Assembly: GCA_019911785.1 (NCBI GenBank)
Contig: JAIOJM010000301.1
Span: 1 to 50,426, forward strand
Source of the DNA: Sulfuricella sp.
GTDB lineage: Bacteria > Pseudomonadota > Gammaproteobacteria > Burkholderiales > Sulfuricellaceae
Direction of reading: 5' to 3'
Length of the DNA: 50,426 nt
Shown: in pieces, positions 8,518 to 17,070 of the stretch
How the letters are laid out: each line of letters begins with the position of its first letter
How positions within the stretch are numbered: position 1 is the first letter of the stretch
Notes under the pieces: model-generated
What the model saw: the letters and a program-made list of their open reading frames with translations, nothing else
What the model was told of the DNA's origin: nothing
Database searches by the model: none
Made by a program: the position numbers and the translations under genes

Positions 8518-8822
8518 CAGGCCTTGTGCGACCGGAGCATCTCCTTGACCGTCTCGATCAGGCGGTCCGCAACTGCTTCCGGGTTGACCTTGAAATGACC
8601 TTCGGCGATCGCCTGCTTGATTTCCTCCACCCGGGCAGTATTCACCACCTGGGAATTGGCGAGGCTGGTCTCGATCGCTTGCAGCTGCGAAGACGGCGGG
8701 CTCAGGCGGACGCTCTCGGCCTCCTGCCCCTGGGCCGGACGGCCGCCGATCTTGCCGGCACGCGGCGGGTTTTCACCGACGGGCGCGATGGCCCCGGTCT
8801 TGATGGAATGATCGATCTTCAC
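8517..8822 (-). CDS. flgM: Anti-sigma-28 factor FlgM
   Basis: FlgM binds FliA and is exported once the hook is finished, which releases sigma-28. The chosen start is GTG at 8822, giving VKIDHSIKTG (initiator Met) and 101 residues. AAAGGAGG lies a few bases upstream, whereas the longer ATG frame has no such site. The product is polar and disordered-looking at the amino end. The conserved C-terminal helices are VNTARVEEIKQAIAEGHFKV and PEAVADRLIETVKEML. A sigma-28 promoter lies 32 nt upstream, giving the usual feedback in which flgM-flgN are themselves late genes. Confidence 0.93.
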   Translation of the reverse strand: MKIDHSIKTGAIAPVGENPPRAGKIGGRPAQGQEAESVRLSPPSSQLQAIETSLANSQVVNTARVEEIKQAIAEGHFKVNPEAVADRLIETVKEMLRSHKA

Positions 8823-8853
8823 CGTGGTTCCTCCTTTGTTCCAGTATGACAGC

Positions 8854-8880
8854 ATAACGGCACGCTCACCGGAAGCTTTA
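8854..8880 (-). promoter_or_regulatory. Sigma-28 promoter of flgMN
   Basis: Read on the minus strand, TAAAGCTT is followed by exactly 11 nt and then GCCGTTAT, close to the FliA consensus TAAAGTTT-N11-GCCGATAA. The expected start of transcription is about 25 nt before the flgM GTG. No other promoter is visible in the 121-nt gap to flgA. Confidence 0.8.
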
Positions 8881-8943
8881 GGGCATTTCCAAAATATTTC
8901 ACCTTGCTGTGGCCGGCTCAGAACCGGATGCCCCTTCAGGCTG

Positions 8944-9639
8944 CTAGGGCTGTACCTCCACCATGGCCCCGTGACGCCCGATGCCACCGATGACCTGGCC
9001 TGACTGGATGCGTACCTGCACCACCTGGCCCTCGCTGGCGTTGTTCAGCGCCCGGCCTTCCGAACTCGCCGTGAAACCGCGCCCGGCGGCCACCAGCTTG
9101 ACGGCCTGACCCTGCTGAACGACCAGCGGCGAGCGCAGCATGTCCTGGCGCAACGGCTGCGCGGAAGCGATGCCGTTGGTCATGGTTTTGCCTACTGCCT
9201 GGGCCGGGTCGGTGAGGGTGCCTGGCGGCAGATGGGCGAGGTCGCCTTTCTGCAAAACGATGTCGGCGCGGCTGATTACCTGGTTCTGTGCCAGGGGCCG
9301 CGCGCTGACCACCACGTCGGCCGCTATCCGGACCGTGACCGGCACGTACACGGTCCAGGGGCTGGAGCCGTTGCAGCGCACTCCGACCGTGGCGTTACCC
9401 CACAGGCGGCCTCCCGGGGGAAGGAAGGGCTCGAGGGTCGGGCACCCGGGCAGGCTGAGGCGCGGGTCCACCGCCCCCACCGTGAACGTCACCTCGCCGG
9501 GCATTCCGGCGGTCTGCATGCGCACGAAACTTTCCACGGCTTTCTGTATCGCCCCCGGCTCTTGCTTGGCAGCAGTTGCCGCCTGGGCCGCAAGCGCTGG
9601 CCAGAACAACAGACAGAGAACGGTCAGGCGAAAGGTCAT
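8944..9639 (-). CDS. flgA: P-ring assembly chaperone FlgA
   Basis: FlgA is a periplasmic chaperone needed for P-ring (FlgI) assembly. Starting at ATG 9639 gives 231 residues with a clear Sec signal peptide (MTFRLTVLCLLFWPALAAQA). An upstream in-frame ATG at 9681 would place residues before the signal and is less likely. The C-terminal part is the SAF-type domain (ARPLAQNQVISRADIVLQ, then VGKTMTNGIASAQPLRQDML). It is divergent from flgB, as in many gamma- and betaproteobacteria. flgMN follow on the same strand but have their own promoter. Confidence 0.93.
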   Translation of the reverse strand: MTFRLTVLCLLFWPALAAQAATAAKQEPGAIQKAVESFVRMQTAGMPGEVTFTVGAVDPRLSLPGCPTLEPFLPPGGRLWGNATVGVRCNGSSPWTVYVPVTVRIAADVVVSARPLAQNQVISRADIVLQKGDLAHLPPGTLTDPAQAVGKTMTNGIASAQPLRQDMLRSPLVVQQGQAVKLVAAGRGFTASSEGRALNNASEGQVVQVRIQSGQVIGGIGRHGAMVEVQP

Positions 9640-9812
9640 GGGCTTTGCTCCCCGGGCGCCATGGAATTGAGATGCTTCCATGTTATCCCAGACCTGCCGC
9701 CCCTAAGCGCGGAGATGATGCGGTTTTTGCCCGCTAATCGGAGGATCGCCGCCAACGTTTGCAGCTTAGTATGCATTTACGGCAGAAGGCCCGGATTCTT
9801 TAGGAGGTCACC

Positions 9813-10217
9813 ATGACAGGCAAACTTGACGCTCTACTGCAGTTTCACCAGCAGGCGCTCGACCTGAGGGCCTACCGGCAGCAACTGCTCGCTTCCAATA
9901 TCGCCAACGCCGATACGCCCGGCTACAAGGCCAAGGACATTGACTTCGCCGCCGCGCTGCAGGGCGCAATGGCGGGCGGGGCAGGCGCCGCAAAGCTCAA
10001 GGTGACGTCGGAGCGCCATCTGGGCGGGGCGGCGGACCCTGCCCCGGCAGGGGCGCAGGTCCGGTACCGCACGCCGCAACAACCCAGCGTTGACGGCAAC
10101 ACCGTGGAGATGGATGTGGAGCGCATGCAGTTTGCGGACAACGCGATCCGTTACGAAGCCAGCCTCTCTTTCATCAACGGCAAGATCAAAACCTTGCTTT
10201 CAGCCATCCAGGGGTAA
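9813..10217 (+). CDS. flgB: Proximal rod protein FlgB
   Basis: FlgB is a proximal rod subunit of the basal body, exported through the flagellar apparatus without a signal peptide. The 134-residue product is typical. It carries the rod/hook signature SNIANADTPGYKAKDIDF near residue 30 and ends with the conserved helical AIRYEASLSFINGKIKTLLS. AGGAGGT precedes the ATG. It opens the flgBCDEFGHIJ run and is separated by 173 nt from the divergent flgA. No promoter was recognised in that gap. Confidence 0.96.
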   Translation: MTGKLDALLQFHQQALDLRAYRQQLLASNIANADTPGYKAKDIDFAAALQGAMAGGAGAAKLKVTSERHLGGAADPAPAGAQVRYRTPQQPSVDGNTVEMDVERMQFADNAIRYEASLSFINGKIKTLLSAIQG

Positions 10218-10223
10218 TCGGCC

Positions 10224-10628
10224 ATGTCCTTATTCAATGTATTTAACGTTGCGGGCTCCGCGATGACCGCGCAATCCCAGCGGCTCAACGTGGTCGCCAG
10301 CAATCTGGCCAACGCCGACAGCGCCACCAGCTCGACCGGTCAGCCTTACCGGGCGAAGCAGGTGGTTTTCAGCACCGTGCCGCTGGAAGGCGGAGCGGCG
10401 AGCGGGGTCAGGGTGACGGGAGTGATCGAAGACCCGTCGCCGATGAAGCAGGTATATGACCCGAAACACCCGCTGGCCGATCCGCAGGGCTATGTGACCA
10501 TGCCCAACGTCAGCGTGGTGGAGGAGATGGTGAACATGATCTCGGCATCGCGCTCGTACCAGAGCGACGTGGAGATGGTCAACACCGCCAAGGAGTTGAT
10601 GTTGAAAACGCTGACGCTGGGCCAGTGA
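10224..10628 (+). CDS. flgC: Proximal rod protein FlgC
   Basis: FlgC is the second proximal rod subunit. The 134-residue product has the Flg_bb_rod amino end ([13 protein letters not shown]) and the conserved C-terminal helix ([20 protein letters not shown] and [16 protein letters not shown]). The ATG lies 6 nt after the flgB stop region, consistent with coupling. The protein forms the rod segment above the MS ring together with FlgB, FlgF and the FliE adaptor. Confidence 0.96.
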   Translation: MSLFNVFNVAGSAMTAQSQRLNVVASNLANADSATSSTGQPYRAKQVVFSTVPLEGGAASGVRVTGVIEDPSPMKQVYDPKHPLADPQGYVTMPNVSVVEEMVNMISASRSYQSDVEMVNTAKELMLKTLTLGQ

Positions 10629-10671
10629 ACCCCGGCAGTTTGCCCTTTACCCCCGACTTAAGGAGGCTTGA

Positions 10672-11337
10672 ATGAATGCAGTTCAGGACGTAAGCGCTTC
10701 ACCGGCGCTGCTGGCCACGCCCGGCACGGCCAAGGCGACCGGGTCGGCGAATGAAACCCAGGACCGGTTTTTGAAGCTGCTGGTGACCCAGATGAAGAAC
10801 CAGGACCCGCTCAACCCCATGGACAATGCCCAGGTCACCAGCCAGATGGCGCAGCTCAGCACGGTGAGCGGCATCGACAAGCTGAACGCCACCCTGGAGT
10901 CGCTGGCCGCCGGCCAGATGGCAAACCAGTCGCTGCAGGCGGCGGCCCTGATCGGCCACCACGTGCTGGTGCCGGGTTCGTCGCTGACCCTGGAGGGCGG
11001 CAACGCGTGGTTCGGCGTCGATCTGCCGCAGTCGGCCGACCAGGTGGTCGTCACGGTCCGGGACATGTCTGGCAAGGCGCTGCACACTTTGGATCTGGGG
11101 CCACAGGCTGCGGGGACCGTTGCGTTGCACTGGGACGGGGTCACCGACAGCGGGGCGGCGGCTGCAAACGGCGCCTACAGTTTCTCGGTCGACGCGCTGC
11201 AAGGCGACAGGAAAATCGAGGCGAACGCGCTCTCGCTGGTCCGCGTCGACGGGGTCACCCAGGGCAAGGATGGAGCAATGCTGAGCCTTGGCGGCGGAAC
11301 GACGGCCGCGTTGTCGGATGTCAAACAAATTTTGTAG
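10672..11337 (+). CDS. flgD: Hook capping protein FlgD
   Basis: FlgD is the scaffold cap on which hook subunits polymerise; it is absent from the finished flagellum. The 221-residue product has the conserved amino-terminal signature FLKLLVTQMKNQDPLNPMDN near residue 35. The C-terminal half holds FlgD Ig-like and tudor-like regions (VVVTVRDMSGKALHTLDLG; LHWDGVTDSG). A strong AAGGAGG site precedes the ATG. flgE follows after 14 nt. Confidence 0.96.
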   Translation: MNAVQDVSASPALLATPGTAKATGSANETQDRFLKLLVTQMKNQDPLNPMDNAQVTSQMAQLSTVSGIDKLNATLESLAAGQMANQSLQAAALIGHHVLVPGSSLTLEGGNAWFGVDLPQSADQVVVTVRDMSGKALHTLDLGPQAAGTVALHWDGVTDSGAAAANGAYSFSVDALQGDRKIEANALSLVRVDGVTQGKDGAMLSLGGGTTAALSDVKQIL

Positions 11338-11351
11338 TCAAGGAGGGCACC

Positions 11352-12575
11352 ATGAGCTTTCAGCAAGGTTTAAGCGGTCTCAACGCGGCTTCCAAGAACC
11401 TGGACGTGATCGGCAATAACGTCGCCAACGCCAGCACGGTGGGCTTCAAGCAGTCCCAGGCGCTATTCTCCGACGTGTTCGCCAATTCCCTGGCCGGTGC
11501 CGGCGGCACCCAGGTCGGCATCGGCACCAAGGTGAGCGATGTGGTTCAGCAGTTCAGCCAGGGCAACATCACGGCATCCAGCAATCCCCTGGACGTGGCC
11601 ATCAACGGTAGCGGCTTCTTCCGCCTGAGCGACAACGGCGCCATTGCCTACTCGCGAAACGGGCAGTTCCACCTGGACAAGGACGGCTACATCGTCAACG
11701 GCAGCGGCCAGCAGTTGACGGGCTACGCCGCCAGCGCCGCCGGGGTAATCAATTCCGCGTCCCCCATGGAACTGAAGATTTCCAGCAGCGACCTGCTGCC
11801 GCAGGCGACCGGCAAGATGAACGCACTGGTCAACCTCGATTCGCGCAATACCGCGCTTACCTCTGCGGGGTTCGACATCAACGATCCTGCGACCTATCAC
11901 GATTCCACCTCGGTTTCGGTGTATGACAGCCTGGGCAATGCGCATACCTTGTCCCTGTATTTCGTCAAGACCAACCCCAATACCTGGGATGTGATTGCCT
12001 CCAGCGACGGAACGCAGATCGGCACGGGCAGCGTCGGCACCCTGGCATTCCAGACCGATGGAACCATCGATGCCGCGGCAACGACGCTGCCGTTCAATAT
12101 TTCCGTTCCATTGACCAACGGGGCCACCAGCCCGCTGGACTTCGGCCTGGATTTCGCCGGCACTACCCAGTTCGGCAGCGGCTTCGGCGTGAATGCCATG
12201 AGCCAGGACGGTTTCACCTCGGGGCATCTTGCCGGCTTCAGTATCGGGGGCGACGGGGTCATCCTGGGGCGCTATTCCAACGGGCAGTCCAAGGCCCTGG
12301 GCCAGGTGGCTCTGGCGAATTTCGCCAATCCGCAGGGGTTGCAGCCGCTGGGCAACAATGTCTGGGCCGAAACGCCGGAGTCCGGAGCGACGCTGGTAGG
12401 CGCGCCGAACACCGGCAATCTCGGGGTGTTGCAGGCCGGCGCCACGGAAGACTCCAATGTGGACCTGACTGCGGAACTGGTGAACATGATCGTCGCGCAG
12501 CGCATCTATCAGGCCAACGCCCAGTCCATCAAGACCCAGGACGCGGTGCTGCAGACGCTGGTGAATATGCGGTAA
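11352..12575 (+). CDS. flgE: Flagellar hook protein FlgE
   Basis: FlgE is the hook subunit, the flexible joint between rod and filament. The 407-residue call begins at ATG 11352 after AGGAGGG, giving MSFQQGLSGLNAASKNLDVI. The reading frame is open further upstream inside flgD, but that part has no family similarity. The amino end carries GNNVANASTVGFKQSQ and the carboxyl end carries ELVNMIVAQRIYQANAQSIK, the two helices that form the D0 core. The middle is the variable D1/D2 region. Length is ordinary for the family. Confidence 0.96.
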   Translation: MSFQQGLSGLNAASKNLDVIGNNVANASTVGFKQSQALFSDVFANSLAGAGGTQVGIGTKVSDVVQQFSQGNITASSNPLDVAINGSGFFRLSDNGAIAYSRNGQFHLDKDGYIVNGSGQQLTGYAASAAGVINSASPMELKISSSDLLPQATGKMNALVNLDSRNTALTSAGFDINDPATYHDSTSVSVYDSLGNAHTLSLYFVKTNPNTWDVIASSDGTQIGTGSVGTLAFQTDGTIDAAATTLPFNISVPLTNGATSPLDFGLDFAGTTQFGSGFGVNAMSQDGFTSGHLAGFSIGGDGVILGRYSNGQSKALGQVALANFANPQGLQPLGNNVWAETPESGATLVGAPNTGNLGVLQAGATEDSNVDLTAELVNMIVAQRIYQANAQSIKTQDAVLQTLVNMR

Positions 12576-12590
12576 CCCGGAACCGGAACT

Positions 12591-13334
12591 ATGGACCGCC
12601 TCATTTACGTTGCCATGACCGGCGCTGCCCAGACCCTGGGGCAACAGGCCGTCACCGCCCACAACCTGGCCAACGCCGCGACTACCGGTTACCGCGCTGA
12701 AACCAGCGCCTTCCGCGCGGTGCCGGTTTACGGCGAGGGTTCACCGACCCGGGCCTTTGTGGCGGACTCCACGCCGGGCGCCAATTTCACTCCCGGCGCG
12801 ATCCAGCAGACCGGGCGTGACCTGGATGTGGCGGTGCAGGGCCAGGGGTGGGTCGCGGTGCAAGTGGAAAACGGCGCCGAAGCCTACACCCGCAACGGCA
12901 GCCTGCGGGTCGGCGCCAACGGCCTGCTGCAGACACGCAGTGGCCTTAACGTGCTGGGTGACGGCGGGCCCATCGCCATCCCGCCCGACAGCACCATCAC
13001 CATCGGCAATGACGGCACGATCTCGGCGGCGCAAGCCGGGCAAGGATCGAAATCCCTGGCGGTGGTGGGGCGCATCAAGCTGGTCAACCCCGAGGAAAGC
13101 CAGCTGGTCAGGGGCGGCGATGGCCTGTTTCGCCTGCGGGGAGGCGGCGAGGCCGAGGCAGACAGCAAGGTAGAGCTTCTTTCCGGGGCTCTGGAGGGAA
13201 GCAACGTCAACGCAGTGGAGGCGATGGTCAACCTGATTGGCCTGGCGCGCCAGTTCGAGATGCAGATGAAGCTGCTGCAGAACGCCGAGAACAACTCACG
13301 CGATGCCAGCCGGATTTTGTCCGTCAACAGGTAA
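12591..13334 (+). CDS. flgF: Proximal rod protein FlgF
   Basis: FlgF is a rod subunit between FlgC and FlgG. The 247-residue product has the Flg_bb_rod amino motif (HNLANAATTGYRAETSAF), the FlgE/F/G middle domain (LDVAVQGQGWVAVQ) and the C-terminal helix (NVNAVEAMVNLIGLARQFEM). It differs from FlgG mainly in its amino end (MDRLIYVAMTGAAQTL). Only a weak ribosome binding site precedes the ATG, so coupling to flgE (15 nt upstream) is likely. Confidence 0.94.
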   Translation: MDRLIYVAMTGAAQTLGQQAVTAHNLANAATTGYRAETSAFRAVPVYGEGSPTRAFVADSTPGANFTPGAIQQTGRDLDVAVQGQGWVAVQVENGAEAYTRNGSLRVGANGLLQTRSGLNVLGDGGPIAIPPDSTITIGNDGTISAAQAGQGSKSLAVVGRIKLVNPEESQLVRGGDGLFRLRGGGEAEADSKVELLSGALEGSNVNAVEAMVNLIGLARQFEMQMKLLQNAENNSRDASRILSVNR

Positions 13335-13373
13335 CGCGGGACATGCCTTTGAACTTTTGAGGAAGGAACAACC

Positions 13374-14156
13374 ATGATTCGTTCGCTGTGGATATCAAAA
13401 ACCGGCCTCGACGCGCAGCAGACGCAAATGGACGTGATCGCCAACAACCTGGCAAACGTCAGCACCAACGGGTTCAAGCGGTCCCGCGCAGTGTTCGAGG
13501 ACCTGCTCTACCAGACCCTGCGCCAGCCCGGCGCCCAGTCTTCCCAGCAGACCCAGTTGCCTTCGGGGCTGCAGATCGGCACCGGGGTGCGCCCGGTTGC
13601 GACGGAACGGATCTTCACCCAGGGCAACCTGCAGCAGACCGGCAATTCGCTGGACGTGGCCATCCAGGGCAACGGGTTTTTCCAGGTGCTGCTGCCGGAC
13701 GGCACCACCGCCTACACCCGCGACGGTTCTTTCCAGACCAACAGCCAGGGTCAGCTCGTGACATCCAGCGGGTTCGCGGTGCAGCCGGCGATCACCATTC
13801 CCGCCAACAGCAACAGCATCACCATCGGCAGGGATGGCACCGTGTCGGTGACCCAGGCGGGAACAACCGCACTCACCCAGGTGGGGACGCTGCAACTGGT
13901 GAACTTCGTCAATCCGGCGGGCCTGCAAAGCCAGGGCGAAAACCTTTACCTGGAAACGGCCTCCAGCGGCACTCCCAGTACCGGCACCCCCGGCACCAAT
14001 GGGCTGGGGCTGCTGAGCCAGGGCTACGCGGAAACTTCCAACGTGAACGTGGTGGAGGAGCTGGTGAACATGATCCAGACCCAACGGGCCTATGAGATCA
14101 ATTCCAAGGCGATCCAGACCTCCGACCAGATGCTGCAGCGGTTGGCGCAGCTCTAG
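13374..14156 (+). CDS. flgG: Distal rod protein FlgG
   Basis: FlgG forms the distal rod that crosses the periplasm and passes through the P and L rings. The 260-residue length is exactly typical. The amino end [20 protein letters not shown] and the signature [20 protein letters not shown] are near invariant in the family. The C-terminal helix [20 protein letters not shown] is intact. AGGAAGGAA precedes the ATG. flgH follows after 30 nt. Confidence 0.97.
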   Translation: MIRSLWISKTGLDAQQTQMDVIANNLANVSTNGFKRSRAVFEDLLYQTLRQPGAQSSQQTQLPSGLQIGTGVRPVATERIFTQGNLQQTGNSLDVAIQGNGFFQVLLPDGTTAYTRDGSFQTNSQGQLVTSSGFAVQPAITIPANSNSITIGRDGTVSVTQAGTTALTQVGTLQLVNFVNPAGLQSQGENLYLETASSGTPSTGTPGTNGLGLLSQGYAETSNVNVVEELVNMIQTQRAYEINSKAIQTSDQMLQRLAQL

Positions 14157-14186
14157 GATTATGGATCAGGAAATCGGGACCAGGCG

Positions 14187-14861
14187 ATGAATGACCTTGC
14201 TAACCGAATCAAGCTGCTGGCCGGCGTGGCAGTGTTGGCGCTGGCCGGCTGCGTCACCCCGCCGCCCATCGTGCAGCAGCCGATGACGGCCAGGCCGCTG
14301 ATGATGCCGCCAGCGGCGCCGGTCAACGGCGCCATCTACCAGGCCGGCTACAACGAGCGTCCCCTGTTCGAAGACCGGCGCGCCCGCAACGTGGGGGATA
14401 CGCTGATCATCAGCATCAACGAGAAGACCGTTGCCAGCAAGAAGTCCAGCACCAGCGCAGATCGCAGCGGCAACATCGATTTCGCGGTGCCTACCGTGAT
14501 GGGCCTGCCCGGCAAGGTCTTCCAGGGGGCATCGCTCGCCGCGAGCTCAGCCAATACCTTCGACGGCAAGGGCGCGAGCGCCAGCAACAACGACTTCACG
14601 GGGACCATCGCGGTAACGGTGATCGAGGTGCTGCCCAATGGCAATCTGCTGGTGAGCGGGGAAAAACAGCTCGCCATCAACCAGGGCACTGAATTCATCC
14701 GCTTTTCCGGCGTGGTGAACCCCGCCACCGTCAACAACAACACCGTATCCTCGACCCAGGTGGCGGACGCCAAGGTCGAATACAGAGGGACCGGCACCAT
14801 CGACGAGGCTCAGATCATGGGCTGGCTGGCGAGGTTCTTCCTTTCGGTGCTTCCTTTCTAG
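14187..14861 (+). CDS. flgH: Flagellar L-ring lipoprotein FlgH
   Basis: FlgH builds the outer-membrane L ring, a bushing around the rod. The 224-residue product has a lipoprotein signal with the lipobox LAGC, lipidated at Cys22. The conserved body includes [20 protein letters not shown] and [20 protein letters not shown]. The C-terminal segment ending in [11 protein letters not shown] matches the family. It sits in the fixed order flgG-flgH-flgI. Confidence 0.97.
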   Translation: MNDLANRIKLLAGVAVLALAGCVTPPPIVQQPMTARPLMMPPAAPVNGAIYQAGYNERPLFEDRRARNVGDTLIISINEKTVASKKSSTSADRSGNIDFAVPTVMGLPGKVFQGASLAASSANTFDGKGASASNNDFTGTIAVTVIEVLPNGNLLVSGEKQLAINQGTEFIRFSGVVNPATVNNNTVSSTQVADAKVEYRGTGTIDEAQIMGWLARFFLSVLPF

Positions 14862-14887
14862 GGACACGAGGATACTGGAGCGAGGAT

Positions 14888-16021
14888 ATGACCATGGGAC
14901 CGTATAGTAGATTGGCCTGGCAACCCTGGAGTGCCGCCCTCTGTCTTCTCGCCGCCCTGATGTGCGGCGCGGCCCATGCCGAGCGCATCAAGGATCTGGC
15001 GTCGGTGCAGGGGGTACGCGACAACCCGCTGATCGGTTACGGCCTGGTGGTGGGGCTGGACGGCAGCGGCGACCAGACCACGCAGACGCCGTTCACGGTG
15101 CAAAGCCTGACCAGCATGTTGTCGCAACTGGGGGTGAACCTGCCCCCCGGCACCAGCCTGCAGCTGAAGAATGTCGCAGCGGTGATGGTCACCGCCGTGC
15201 TGCCCCCCTTTGCCAAACCCGGCCAGGCCATCGACGTCACCGTGTCATCCATCGGCAACGCCAAGAGCCTGCGCGGCGGGACGCTGTTGCTGACACCCCT
15301 CAAGGGCGCCGACGGCCAGCTCTACGCGATGGCCCAGGGCAGCATCCTGGTGGGCGGGGTGGGGGCCGAATCGGGCTCCAGCAAGGTACAGGTGAACCAT
15401 CTCAGCGTCGGCCGCATCACCGCAGGGGCCACGGTGGAGCGGGCGGTCGCGACGCCGCTGGGTCAGGGGGGGTTCATCAACCTGGAATTGAAAACCACGG
15501 ATTTCAGTACCGTGAGCCACATCGTGGAGGCCATCAACAGCCAGATTTCGCCGGGAATCGCCAGCGCGCTTGACGGCCGGCTGATCCGGGTGCAGGCGCC
15601 CGCCGGCGACGATCAGCGCGTGGCGTTTCTTGGCAGAATCGAGAGCCTGACGGTGAACCCTGCCCAGACCGCCGCGAAGGTGATCATCAATGCCCGCACC
15701 GGCTCCGTGGTGATGAATCAGTCGGTGTTGGTCGATAGCTGCGCCGTGGCCCACGGCAATCTCTCGGTGATCATCAGTACCGAGCCGGTTATCAGCCAGC
15801 CGGCCCCGTTCGCATCGGTGGGACAAACCGTGCAGGCGGAAAGGACGAAGATCGAGATCAGCCAGCAGAAGGGCAACCTGGTGATGGTGCCGGCCGGGGT
15901 GTCGCTGGGAGAGGTGGTGAAAGCGCTGAACGCGATTGGTGCCACTCCCCAGGACCTGCTCGCCATCCTGCAGGCCATGAAAGCGGCGGGAGCCTTGCGC
16001 GCCGAGCTGGAGATCATCTGA
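14888..16021 (+). CDS. flgI: Flagellar P-ring protein FlgI
   Basis: FlgI forms the periplasmic P ring around the rod in the peptidoglycan layer. The 377-residue product has a Sec signal peptide ending near AAHA, then [20 protein letters not shown], the diagnostic start of mature FlgI. Further conserved blocks include [13 protein letters not shown] and the C-terminal [20 protein letters not shown]. Its folding partner FlgA is encoded divergently at 8944-9639. Confidence 0.97.
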   Translation: MTMGPYSRLAWQPWSAALCLLAALMCGAAHAERIKDLASVQGVRDNPLIGYGLVVGLDGSGDQTTQTPFTVQSLTSMLSQLGVNLPPGTSLQLKNVAAVMVTAVLPPFAKPGQAIDVTVSSIGNAKSLRGGTLLLTPLKGADGQLYAMAQGSILVGGVGAESGSSKVQVNHLSVGRITAGATVERAVATPLGQGGFINLELKTTDFSTVSHIVEAINSQISPGIASALDGRLIRVQAPAGDDQRVAFLGRIESLTVNPAQTAAKVIINARTGSVVMNQSVLVDSCAVAHGNLSVIISTEPVISQPAPFASVGQTVQAERTKIEISQQKGNLVMVPAGVSLGEVVKALNAIGATPQDLLAILQAMKAAGALRAELEII

Positions 16022-16046
16022 CGTGCGCGGCGTGATGAGTTAGGGC

Positions 16047-16955
16047 ATGGGTCCGACCGACATTTCAGGCAGGCTGGCCGTAGACGTGCAGGGCGTCGAG
16101 GGGCTTCGCGCGCAGGCCGCAAAAGACCCGGACGCGGCGCTCAAGTCCGCGGCGCAGCAGTTCGAGGCGCTGTTCCTCAACATGTTGCTGAAAAGCATGC
16201 GCGAGGCGGTTCCCCAGAACGGGCTGTTCGACAACGAGCAGACCAAGCTTTACACCGCCATGCTCGACCAGCAGTTTGCCCAGAGCCTGTCCGCAAAAGG
16301 GATCGGCCTGGCCGACATCATGGTCAGGCAGCTCGGTCGCGCCAAGCCCATGGAGGCGGGCGCGCAGGGCGTCGCCGCGCCCCAGCAGAAAGACGCGCCA
16401 TCGCCCATTGCCGCCCAGCCGCTGGAGGCTCCCGTTTCTGCGCCGTTGCCGCCGCCATCTGCCGAGGCCCAGGCGCCGTCGAGTCCGACGCGGGATTTTG
16501 TCAACCGCCTGTGGCCCCACGCGGTGGAAGCCAGTCGCGCCACCAGCATCCCCCCGCACTTCATGCTGGGACAGGCGGCTCTTGAAAGCGGCTGGGGAAG
16601 GCGCGAGATCCGCGCTGCCGATGGCAGCCAGAGCTTCAATCTGTTCGGCATCAAGGCCGGCCGCAACTGGAACGGGCCGGTGGCAGAGGCGGTGACCACC
16701 GAGTATGTCAACGGCGTGGCTCAAAAGACGGTGGAAAAATTCCGGGCCTACAGTTCCTATGCCGAGGGTTTTCGCGACTACGCAAACCTGTTGCGCAGCA
16801 ACCCGCGCTACGCCGCGGCACTGGGAAGCGGGAGTGACGCCACGGGGTTTGCCCGCGGCCTGCAACAGGCGGGCTACGCCACCGATCCGATGTATGCCGA
16901 CAAGCTGATCCGCATCCTGAACGGGAGCGTGCTGCGGCAAAGCCTGATCGGGTAG
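16047..16955 (+). CDS. flgJ: Rod-capping peptidoglycan hydrolase FlgJ
   Basis: FlgJ caps the growing rod and opens the peptidoglycan for it. The 302-residue product has the two-domain form. An amino-terminal rod-binding domain (AAQQFEALFLNMLLKSMREA near residue 35) is followed by a proline/alanine-rich linker around residues 110-150 and a C-terminal GH73-type glucosaminidase domain. The catalytic glutamate is probably Glu180 in GQAALESGWG. Single-domain FlgJ occurs in other lineages; the fused form is usual in beta- and gammaproteobacteria. It ends the flgB-J run, since flgKL have their own promoter. Confidence 0.95.
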   Translation: MGPTDISGRLAVDVQGVEGLRAQAAKDPDAALKSAAQQFEALFLNMLLKSMREAVPQNGLFDNEQTKLYTAMLDQQFAQSLSAKGIGLADIMVRQLGRAKPMEAGAQGVAAPQQKDAPSPIAAQPLEAPVSAPLPPPSAEAQAPSSPTRDFVNRLWPHAVEASRATSIPPHFMLGQAALESGWGRREIRAADGSQSFNLFGIKAGRNWNGPVAEAVTTEYVNGVAQKTVEKFRAYSSYAEGFRDYANLLRSNPRYAAALGSGSDATGFARGLQQAGYATDPMYADKLIRILNGSVLRQSLIG

Positions 16956-17006
16956 CTTCTCGGATGGACGCGGGCCGTTGCTGAAAATCCGGCGTCAGTT
17001 CGCGGC

Positions 17007-17033
17007 TAAGGTTTCTTGCTTTTCTGCCGTAAA
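17007..17033 (+). promoter_or_regulatory. Sigma-28 promoter of flgKL
   Basis: TAAGGTTT is followed by exactly 11 nt and then GCCGTAAA, close to the FliA consensus. It lies in the 115-nt gap between flgJ and flgK, with an expected transcript start about 30 nt before the flgK ATG. It marks the change from the middle class (flgB-J) to the late class. Confidence 0.78.
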
Positions 17034-17070
17034 TTTAAGCGTACGGCCTCGCGCATGACAGGAATCAGAA